DNA of 6,809 nt from Atopobium sp. UBA2090 (lineage in GTDB: Bacteria; Actinomycetota; Coriobacteriia; Coriobacteriales; Atopobiaceae), in assembly GCA_002331575.1 (NCBI GenBank), contig DCZG01000090.1, forward strand, positions 1-6,809, in the 5' to 3' direction. Within the stretch, counting starts at the first letter, position 1; each line of letters begins with the position of its first letter. The translations under genes and the position numbers were made by a program. Shown here piece by piece: positions 1 to 4,656 of the stretch. The notes below the pieces were generated by a model. The model was given only the letters and a program-made list of their open reading frames with translations. It did no database searches and was not told where the DNA came from.

Positions 1-533
1 CCGCAGGGCTTGCCAAAGTAGCGCTGCTCGGAAATCTGCCCCATGCGCGCGAGCTTGGGCGCGGAAACGGCCGGACCCTCCCAGAGGGCCTCCATGACAC
101 GGCCGATCGCGAGCTCGAGCGCCGCCGACGACGAGAGGCCTCCGCCGGAGGGGATGTCGCTCGTCATGACGAGGTCGAAGCCCTGGGGGGTGCGACCCGT
201 CATCGCCAGCTGGGCGGCCATCCCGCGCACGAGCCCCTTGGTTGTGACCTTCTCGTCCGCCTTGGGCTCGAGTTCGTCGAGAGACACCGTGATCGGGTCG
301 AAGCCCTCGCTCGAGAGCCTCACCTCGTTCGTTCCGTTCGCCGCGGCGACACCGAGGATGGAACGGTCGAGGGCGCCTGCGATGACGTCGCCACCCTCGT
401 GGTCGGTGTGGTTGCCCGCAATCTCGGTGCGAGCGGGCGCCTCCACGCGCACGAGCCTGCGACCGTTCGTTCCGTAGCTCGCATCGAAGGATGCGAGAAG
501 CCCCTCGAGCCTGCGACCCCTAGCGTCACGCAT
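1..533 (-). CDS. galK: Galactokinase, N-terminal part (cut by left window edge)
   Basis: GalK phosphorylates galactose with ATP to galactose-1-phosphate, the first step of the Leloir pathway, in the cytoplasm. Reading the minus strand from the ATG at 533 gives 177 uninterrupted codons that run off the window, a bit under half of a usual galactokinase of about 390-430 residues. The galactokinase signature is seen at residues 34-48 (ARTEIAGNHTDHEGG), and the GHMP-kinase glycine-rich ATP loop (PSGGGLSSSAA) at 128-138. The last residues (YFGKPCG) match the stretch just before the family's catalytic Asp region, which lies outside the window. The TEIAGNHTDH form resembles the Gram-positive/clostridial branch rather than the E. 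coli NLIGEHTDY form; PAR replaces the more common PGR. The start is supported by AAGGGA (542-547) eight bases upstream. The gene lies 288 bases downstream of lacG on the same strand. Identity as a GHMP galactokinase is near certain; exact sugar specificity is inferred. Confidence 0.88.
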   Translation of the reverse strand, partial: MRDARGRRLEGLLASFDASYGTNGRRLVRVEAPARTEIAGNHTDHEGGDVIAGALDRSILGVAAANGTNEVRLSSEGFDPITVSLDELEPKADEKVTTKGLVRGMAAQLAMTGRTPQGFDLVMTSDIPSGGGLSSSAALELAIGRVMEALWEGPAVSAPKLARMGQISEQRYFGKPC

Positions 534-541
534 TGTCCTCT

Positions 542-547
542 TCCCTT
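542..547 (-). promoter_or_regulatory. Ribosome binding site of galK
   Basis: On the minus strand AAGGGA lies eight bases before the ATG at 533. It sets the galactokinase start. An upstream ATG at about 553 on the same strand is in a different frame and does not lead into the galactokinase protein. Confidence 0.6.
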
Positions 548-555
548 CTTCATGG

Positions 556-570
556 TGTTCGGTTCGTTCG
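556..570. repeat. Tandem GTTCG repeat upstream of galK
   Basis: The plus strand reads TGTTCGGTTCGTTCG: two full GTTCG units followed by TTCG. It lies 23-37 bases upstream of the galK start codon. It shares the TGTTCG core with the repeated elements in the lacR/lacF control region, so it might be a regulator site, but the match is short and TGTTCG also occurs inside coding sequence (for example in lacE and lacG). Confidence 0.3.
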
Positions 571-614
571 ACATACCTGGCATGGGGCCAACGGCTCTCG
601 TACCAGATTCTCCA

Positions 615-628
615 TTGCATACCTGCAA
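615..628. promoter_or_regulatory. Palindrome TTGCA-N4-TGCAA upstream of galK (possible operator)
   Basis: TTGCATACCTGCAA has perfect 5-base arms around a 4-base centre, and lies about 82-95 bases upstream of the galK start. The inner CATACCTG (618-625) is repeated exactly at 572-579, 46 bases away and nearer galK. An operator pair for a galactose regulator is one reading. The same bases also pair with the hairpin loop at 653-660, so RNA structure is an alternative. Confidence 0.3.
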
Positions 629-674
629 GAGCCTTTCGGACTGCTTCGGCCGTTGCAGGTCGGTCGGAGCAGTC
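621..674 (-). other. Stem-loop with potential H-type pseudoknot in lacG-galK spacer
   Basis: In the minus-strand transcript, GACTGCT (674-668) pairs with AGCAGTC (645-639). Inside this, two and then three further base pairs are separated by single mismatches. The eight-base loop ACCTGCAA (660-653) is perfectly complementary to TTGCAGGT (628-621), just beyond the stem. The arrangement of stem, complementary loop and downstream partner is that of an H-type pseudoknot, or of two mutually exclusive hairpins. It starts about 150 bases after the lacG stop and ends about 90 bases before galK. Function is unknown; a leader, attenuator or processed-end role for galK is inference. No match to a named RNA family is recognised. 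Confidence 0.4.
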
Positions 675-688
675 GATGGCGAGGGAAG

Positions 689-708
689 GCGATGTCGTTC
701 GTCATCGC
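689..708 (-). other. Short stem-loop in lacG-galK spacer
   Basis: GCGATG (689-694) and CATCGC (703-708) form a perfect six-base inverted repeat around an eight-base loop. It lies between the pseudoknot candidate and the long hairpin, making three consecutive foldable elements between 621 and 764. By itself it could be chance in GC-rich DNA. Confidence 0.3.
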
Positions 709-717
709 TTCGACGGC

Positions 718-764
718 GTACGGGAAGGTCCCGCCGGCAGAGCGCCAGCGGGGCCTTCCTATAC
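718..764 (-). terminator. Long imperfect hairpin downstream of lacG, no U tract
   Basis: The core at 723-759 is a 37-base inverted repeat: arms GGAAGG, CCCGC and GGC face GCC, GCGGG and CCTTCC, separated by single mismatches around a five-base loop. Weaker pairing extends it to about 718-764. It begins about 60 bases after the lacG stop. Position and strength fit the end of the lac transcript, but on the minus strand it is followed by CGTACGCC and not by a run of T. A classical intrinsic terminator is therefore not supported. It may stabilise the 3' end of the lac message, form a processing site, or act as a partial attenuator ahead of galK. Confidence 0.4.
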
Positions 765-786
765 CAGGCGAAGGGAGAAATGGCCA

Positions 787-800
787 CCCGGAGAACCGGG
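787..800 (-). other. Small GC hairpin just after lacG
   Basis: CCCGG (787-791) and CCGGG (796-800) pair around a four-base loop, 22 bases downstream of the lacG stop codon. It is not followed by a T run on either strand. It is weak evidence for a functional element and is listed only to complete the description of the spacer. Confidence 0.2.
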
Positions 801-821
801 GAGACATCTCGAAGGCGTTCT

Positions 822-2225
822 CTAGTAGAGCGTCTTCGTCTGTGCCACGCGCTTGAACCAGTACGCGGACGCCTTGGGGTAGCGCTTCTGAGTCTCGAAG
901 TCGACATAGAAGAGCCCGTAGCGCTTGTTGTATCCATTCGCCCAGCTGAACACATCCATGAGCGACCAGAGGAAGTAGCCCTTCACGTTCACGCCGCCGG
1001 CGATGGCCTTCTGCAGCCACTCGAGGTGCTGCCTGATGTAGTCGATGCGCGGCGTGTCGTCGATGGTGCCGTCCACGAAGTCGTCCTTGTAGCCCATGCC
1101 GTTCTCGGTGATGTAAATCTCCTTGTAGCCTGGATACTGGAGCTTCACCCTCGTGAGCATGTCGTACATGCCCTCCGGGTAGATGAGCCAGTCCCAGTCG
1201 GTGCTGGGTATGCCCTCCTTGGCGACCCGCTCGCCGACGCCACCGATGCGGAACACCGAGGTGCCCTTCTCGCCGGTCCCGTTGTGGTGAATCTGGGTGG
1301 GACCGTCATAGGCGCGGATAAACTGACTCTGGTAGTAGTTCATGCCCAGGTAGTCGTTCAGGGGAGCGGCCTTCCTCATGACATCGAAGTCGCCATCCTC
1401 GATCTTGAGGGTCCCGTCGTACATCTTCAGAAGACGGTCGATGACCTCCATGGTGTCTGCCGAGTAGTACCCGTTGAACGTCGCGTCGAGCAGGAACTGG
1501 TTGGCAAGGACGTCCTCGTTCTTGGCCGCGAGACGATCTTCGAGCTTGTTCGGGTCGTCCGCGTACTTGGACTCGAGAATGTGGACGATGCCGATCTTGC
1601 CGTCGTAGCCGCCTTCCTTGTAGGCGATGACCGCCTTGGAGTGCGCGACCATCATGTTGTGCATGCTCTGGACGGCCTTGACGATGTCGCCCTGGATGCC
1701 CCCGGGGAAGTTGCCGACGATGTACTGGCAGGCAACGACCGACCAGGTCTCGTTGATCGTGATCCAATGCGCGACCTCGTCCTTGTACTCCTCGAAGCAG
1801 AACGTGGCATAGTCCACGAACGCGTCGACGGTCTCCCTGCTCAGGAAGTCACCCTTCTGGAACAGCGCGTCCGGCGTGTCGAAGTGGTGCAGCGTCACGA
1901 AGGGTTCGACGCCACGACGGTGGCACTCCTGGAAGAGCCTGTGGTAGAAGGCCACGCCCTCGGGATTCGGCTCGCCGACGCCCTCGGGGAAGATGCGGGA
2001 CCAGGCGATGGAGACGCGAATCCCGTTGACGCCGTACTCGCTTGCGAGCTTGAGGTCGACCGGATACTCGTTGTAGAAGTCGCTCGCGGGGTCGGCTGAG
2101 AAGCGGCCCTGGCGGGCAAGGTAGTCGTCCCAGGCCACTTTGCCCTTGCCATCGACACGGGTGGATCCCTCGCACTGGTAAGCCGCGGTTGCACCGCCGA
2201 AGATGAAGTCATCCGCGAATTTCAT
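822..2225 (-). CDS. lacG: 6-phospho-beta-galactosidase
   Basis: LacG hydrolyses lactose-6-phosphate, delivered by the lactose PTS, to glucose and galactose-6-phosphate in the cytoplasm. The 467-residue protein is a full-length glycoside hydrolase family 1 enzyme, close to the roughly 468 residues of lactococcal LacG. It opens with the family's FIFGGATAAYQCEG (residues 8-20). The acid/base Glu is E159 (in TINET) and the nucleophile is E374 (in ITENG). The phosphate-binding residues characteristic of 6-phospho-galactosidases, Ser428, Lys435 and Tyr437 in lactococcal LacG, appear as S427, K434 and Y436. The whole chain, including SAYWFKRVAQT near the C-terminus, follows LacG better than the 6-phospho-beta-glucosidases (BglA type). 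The start lies only two bases after the lacE stop, with AAGGAG as Shine-Dalgarno site. The gene is third in the lacFEG arm. Confidence 0.95.
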   Translation of the reverse strand: MKFADDFIFGGATAAYQCEGSTRVDGKGKVAWDDYLARQGRFSADPASDFYNEYPVDLKLASEYGVNGIRVSIAWSRIFPEGVGEPNPEGVAFYHRLFQECHRRGVEPFVTLHHFDTPDALFQKGDFLSRETVDAFVDYATFCFEEYKDEVAHWITINETWSVVACQYIVGNFPGGIQGDIVKAVQSMHNMMVAHSKAVIAYKEGGYDGKIGIVHILESKYADDPNKLEDRLAAKNEDVLANQFLLDATFNGYYSADTMEVIDRLLKMYDGTLKIEDGDFDVMRKAAPLNDYLGMNYYQSQFIRAYDGPTQIHHNGTGEKGTSVFRIGGVGERVAKEGIPSTDWDWLIYPEGMYDMLTRVKLQYPGYKEIYITENGMGYKDDFVDGTIDDTPRIDYIRQHLEWLQKAIAGGVNVKGYFLWSLMDVFSWANGYNKRYGLFYVDFETQKRYPKASAYWFKRVAQTKTLY

Positions 2226-2227
2226 GG

Positions 2228-3952
2228 TTACTCCTTGCCAAGCTGGTCGGCGACGAACTTGAGTGCCGCGTCACCGTCGCGGGTGAGGGCGATGTACTGC
2301 TTGCCCTGGCAGGCGGCGACCTTGACGTTCATGCGTGCGGCGTCCTTCTCGAGGTCGGGCAGGTACGAGGCGACCTGCGGAGCCAGCACGACGAGGTCGT
2401 AGTCGGGCATGATGTCGAGGTGGGTGCCATAGGAGCCCGCCGCGGAGATGATGTTGATACCACGCTCCTGGCCGGCCTTGGCGAGTGCGTTGGCGAGAAG
2501 ACCTGAGGTTCCGCCACCGGCGCAGAGCACGAGCACCTTCTTGCCATCGAGGACGTTGCCGCCTTCGGCGATGGCAGCCTCCTCCGCGGCCTCCTCCGCG
2601 GCCTTCTCGGTAGCGCTCTCGGTCTCGGCGAGCTCGTTGAGCTTCTCCTCGGCAGCGTTCTCAGCCTCGGCCTCGCACATCTGCTTGTCATAGACCTTCA
2701 TGAACGGGAAGTAGACCACGAAGTCAAGCGCGAGCACGAGCACCACGAAGAGGAACGAGAGCGGGGCGATGCCTGTGCCCAGGATGATGCCCAAGGGGCC
2801 AGGGGTGGTCCAGGGGAGCAGGTAGATGAAGCCGTTCATGCCGAGGACGTCGACGAAGAACTTGAAGAGCCAGACGTTCAGGATGGGGGTGAGGATGAAC
2901 GGGATGAAGAAGACGGGGTTGAGGATGAGCGGGGCACCGAACAGGATGGGCTCGTTGACGCCGAAGAGCACGGGGATAGACGAGGCGCGACCGACGGTCT
3001 TGAGCTCCTTCGACTTGCAGAGGAAGGCGAACATGAGCGTGATCATGAGCGTGGCGCCAGTGCCACCGAGTGTGGCGACGAAGTACTGCAGTCCAGGCGT
3101 CAGGGCGTGCGCCGCATGGGCACCGGCCTGGTACGATGCGAGGTTGTCAGACAGGTAGAGCAGGGCTGGCGCGGTGATGGCAGGCTCGACGATCGAGGGG
3201 CCGTGAACGCCGACGAACCAGAAGAACGCCATGGCGCCATAGATGAGGGCGAGTCCGGGATAGGTCTCGGCGGCCGAGAAGAGCGGCTGGAACGCGCCGA
3301 TGACGGCCGCGGCGAAGTTGCTGCCGAAGGCAAGGCGGAAGAAGTGGTCGAAGAGCCAGAACACGATGGTGCTGAGCCCGAGCGGGATGAGGTCGAGGAA
3401 CGCCTGGGAGATGTTGGGCGGGACCTCCTTCGGCATCTTGATGGTGATGTGGTGCGAGATGCAGAAGTGATAGACGCCGCAGGTCACGAATGCCGCGATG
3501 AAGGCGGTGATGAGGCCCTTCGTCCCGAGGTAGGCGCTGTCGAAGCCGGAGATGGTGACGGTGTCAGAGACCTGCACCGAGATGCTGTCGGACGAGAGGA
3601 TGAGGAAGCCGATGAGGGCGGCGATCATCGTCGAGATGAAGCTGATCTGGTTGTTCTGGGGCATGTCACGGTTGAGCGAGTCCGTGAAGTGCTTTGCGGT
3701 CGTCGCGGCGACTACGAGCGCGAGGATGCCCATCGAGTAGCTGTAGGGCTTCATGAGCATGGCCTGGACGTTATCCGGCCACGTGAATCCCCAGATGTTC
3801 GGTACGTAAGCAATGAGCAGGAAGATGCTGGAGAAGATGACGATCGGCATGGCGGAGATGAATCCGTCGCGGACCGCCTTCAGGTACTTGTTACGAGCAA
3901 CCTTGTCGAAGAAGGGCTTTCCCTTCTCGATAGTGGCTACAAGAGTGTCCAT
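2228..3952 (-). CDS. lacE: Lactose-specific PTS enzyme IICB
   Basis: LacE is the membrane transporter that takes up lactose and phosphorylates it during transport. The 574 residues fit the usual LacE length of about 570. The EIIC membrane domain spans roughly residues 25-420 with several hydrophobic segments. It contains the conserved VHGPSIVEP (H250) and GVNEPILFG (E334); these coincide with the sugar-binding His250 and Glu334 known from the related diacetylchitobiose EIIC structure. An Ala/Glu-rich, probably flexible or helical linker (about 426-463) leads to a C-terminal EIIB domain starting at KKVLVLCAGGGTSG. The phosphorylated Cys is C477, against Cys476 in the staphylococcal enzyme. The start at 3952 has GGAAGGA a few bases upstream. 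A 65-base gap without a clear terminator separates it from lacF, and two bases separate it from lacG. Cellobiose-type EIICB proteins are related, but the neighbours make lactose the natural substrate. Confidence 0.95.
   Translation of the reverse strand: MDTLVATIEKGKPFFDKVARNKYLKAVRDGFISAMPIVIFSSIFLLIAYVPNIWGFTWPDNVQAMLMKPYSYSMGILALVVAATTAKHFTDSLNRDMPQNNQISFISTMIAALIGFLILSSDSISVQVSDTVTISGFDSAYLGTKGLITAFIAAFVTCGVYHFCISHHITIKMPKEVPPNISQAFLDLIPLGLSTIVFWLFDHFFRLAFGSNFAAAVIGAFQPLFSAAETYPGLALIYGAMAFFWFVGVHGPSIVEPAITAPALLYLSDNLASYQAGAHAAHALTPGLQYFVATLGGTGATLMITLMFAFLCKSKELKTVGRASSIPVLFGVNEPILFGAPLILNPVFFIPFILTPILNVWLFKFFVDVLGMNGFIYLLPWTTPGPLGIILGTGIAPLSFLFVVLVLALDFVVYFPFMKVYDKQMCEAEAENAAEEKLNELAETESATEKAAEEAAEEAAIAEGGNVLDGKKVLVLCAGGGTSGLLANALAKAGQERGINIISAAGSYGTHLDIMPDYDLVVLAPQVASYLPDLEKDAARMNVKVAACQGKQYIALTRDGDAALKFVADQLGKE
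2231..2236 (-). promoter_or_regulatory. Ribosome binding site of lacG inside the end of lacE
   Basis: AAGGAG on the minus strand is at the same time the last two sense codons (Lys-Glu) of lacE. It is followed by the TAA stop, two bases, and the lacG ATG. The arrangement implies translational coupling of the transporter and the hydrolase. Confidence 0.75.
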
Positions 3953-4017
3953 TACACGTCCTTCCGGTGCGCGTCGAGTAATCCTATTGGCAGAGCTGCA
4001 GAGACTGACGAGAACTC

Positions 4018-4326
4018 CTACTTGCGATAGACGTCGATGAGCGTACCGATGATGTCCTTCAGGAGCATCGTCGTCATGAGGTGGTCCTGCGCGTGGATCA
4101 TGATGATGCCGATCTCGTTCTCCTCGCCACGAGCCTCACGCGTGAGGAGCTCGGTCTGAGTCTTGTGGGCCTCGTTCAGGCAATCCTGGGCCTGATTGAT
4201 AAGGTCGTCGACTCCCGCAAAGTCTCCCTCCTTGGCCTTCTTCAGCGCGGTCAGCAGTTCCGAGCGCGCCTCGCCCGAATACGCGACAATCTCGAATCCC
4301 AGGTCGGTTACTTCCTGCTTGTTCAT
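4018..4326 (-). CDS. lacF: Lactose-specific PTS enzyme IIA
   Basis: LacF is the soluble phosphocarrier that receives phosphate from HPr and passes it to the EIIB domain of LacE. From the ATG at 4326 it is 102 residues, the typical size of the all-helical lactose/cellobiose EIIA family, which works as a trimer. The motif IHAQDHLMT holds the phosphorylated His78, with the metal-binding Asp81 and His82 near it. This numbering equals that of the staphylococcal and lactococcal proteins and supports the chosen start. The same frame stays open upstream to an ATG at 4362, but that would add twelve residues lacking family similarity, whereas GAGGAG sits about six bases before 4326. It is the first gene of the leftward lac arm, divergent from lacR. 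Confidence 0.95.
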   Translation of the reverse strand: MNKQEVTDLGFEIVAYSGEARSELLTALKKAKEGDFAGVDDLINQAQDCLNEAHKTQTELLTREARGEENEIGIIMIHAQDHLMTTMLLKDIIGTLIDVYRK

Positions 4327-4394
4327 TACGAGCTCCTCTCCCTTGCGATGTTGTCCTGTCATGTCCCGAAAACAGTCCGCGCACGTTCATTTCT

Positions 4395-4403
4395 GTTTGA
4401 AAC
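4395..4403. promoter_or_regulatory. Inverted repeat GTTTGAAAC, possible LacR operator
   Basis: GTTT-G-AAAC is a perfect inverted repeat just downstream of the predicted lacF -10 element, preceded by CT so that it reads CTGTTTGAAAC. It contains the TGTTT word typical of LacR-type operators. Its position at or just beyond the expected transcription start would suit repression. Confidence 0.35.
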
Positions 4404-4413
4404 TGTCTGCTTA

Positions 4414-4442
4414 TTTTTACTTCATGTTCGAAATGATTGCAA
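4414..4442 (-). promoter_or_regulatory. Predicted lacF promoter
   Basis: On the minus strand TTGCAA (4442-4437) matches four of six -35 consensus bases. It is followed by exactly 17 bases and then TAAAAA (4419-4414), four of six at -10. Transcription would start near 4407 and leave a leader of about 80 bases before lacF. The palindrome TTCGAA (4427-4432) sits within the spacer, where a bound repressor would block RNA polymerase. The prediction comes from inspection only. Confidence 0.42.
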
Positions 4443-4561
4443 TATACGATTACCTTCGAATTTGAGGATATTCTCGCCGGGATGACGATTTGCTGACATT
4501 TCACCTGATAAAAGCCTTGTTTGCACTGTTTGCTCCTGTTCTGTCTTCAAACAACTCATGT

Positions 4562-4592
4562 CCGTTCATGGTTGAATACCTACCGTTCACGG
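4562..4592. repeat. Direct repeat CCGTTCAYGG, 21-base period
   Basis: CCGTTCATGG (4562-4571) recurs as CCGTTCACGG (4583-4592), exactly 21 bases or about two helical turns apart. The second copy is itself an inverted repeat (CCGT-TC-ACGG). The pair lies 65-95 bases before the lacR start. Regular spacing on one face of the helix is what a multimeric regulator would need. Confidence 0.4.
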
Positions 4593-4598
4593 TCTGGA

Positions 4599-4617
4599 TG
4601 TTCGTTTCTGTTCGTTT
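4599..4617. repeat. Tandem TGTTCGTTT repeat, 10-base period, upstream of lacR
   Basis: TGTTCGTTT occurs at 4599-4607 and again at 4609-4617, one helical turn apart. It ends five bases before the -10-like TACTAT of lacR, so it would cover the -35 area. That suggests autoregulation of lacR and the lacABC arm by LacR, or by another DeoR-type protein. Confidence 0.45.
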
Positions 4618-4621
4618 TAGC

Positions 4622-4627
4622 TACTAT
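4622..4627 (+). promoter_or_regulatory. -10-like element of lacR
   Basis: TACTAT matches four of six consensus -10 bases, and lies about 30 bases before the lacR ATG, which would leave a leader of roughly 23 bases. The sequence 17 bases upstream (TGTTCG) is a poor -35. The promoter is therefore weak, activated, or located elsewhere. Confidence 0.3.
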
Positions 4628-4656
4628 TGGTAGCAGACCAAGGGAGGAAACCAACA

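Larger units (their letters stand above)
4327..4656. promoter_or_regulatory. Divergent lacF/lacR control region
   Basis: These 330 bases separate the two divergent start codons and are clearly more AT-rich than the flanking genes. They hold a good promoter candidate for lacF, a weak one for lacR, two TTCGAA palindromes (4427-4432 and 4455-4460), the inverted repeat GTTTGAAAC (4395-4403), repeated TGTTTG/TGTTCG words, and two phased direct repeats close to lacR. DeoR-family repressors such as LacR commonly bind repeated TGTTT-type sequences between divergent genes, so this is the expected operator region. Individual sites are inferred. No open reading frame here looks like a real gene. Confidence 0.7.

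Noticed and set aside
43..477. Plus-strand reading frame opposite galK
   Set aside because: The minus strand here encodes the galactokinase signature and ATP loop without interruption to the window edge; the plus frame is a shadow.
550..1020. Minus-strand frame spanning the lacG-galK spacer and the end of lacG
   Set aside because: It overlaps the well-supported lacG C-terminus in another frame, and its protein shows no family features.
399..2099. Long plus-strand reading frame (566 codons) opposite lacG
   Set aside because: It is antisense to lacG, which has clear family motifs. The frame stays open because of strong G/C third-position bias; its protein is a Val/Leu/Asp/Glu-rich sequence without a recognisable domain.
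822..2225. Reading lacG as a 6-phospho-beta-glucosidase (BglA/CelF-like role)
   Set aside because: The phosphate-binding Ser/Lys/Tyr pattern and overall sequence follow LacG, and the gene sits with lacE, lacF, lacA, lacB and lacC.
3107..4030. Plus-strand reading frame (307 codons) opposite lacE
   Set aside because: Antisense shadow of lacE with very high Glu/Asp/Arg/Gly content and no recognisable family.
4018..4362. Longer lacF starting at the ATG at 4362
   Set aside because: The extra twelve residues have no family similarity, while the ATG at 4326 has a good ribosome binding site and gives His78 the exact family numbering.
4483..4498. Catabolite-response-element-like stretch TGACGATTTGCTGACA
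   Set aside because: It does not fit the cre consensus well, and CcpA-type control is not assured in the suspected actinobacterial host.
4627..4656. Upstream TTG start for lacR
   Set aside because: It lies before the AGGGAGG site that correctly spaces the ATG at 4657, and overlaps the likely -10 element.
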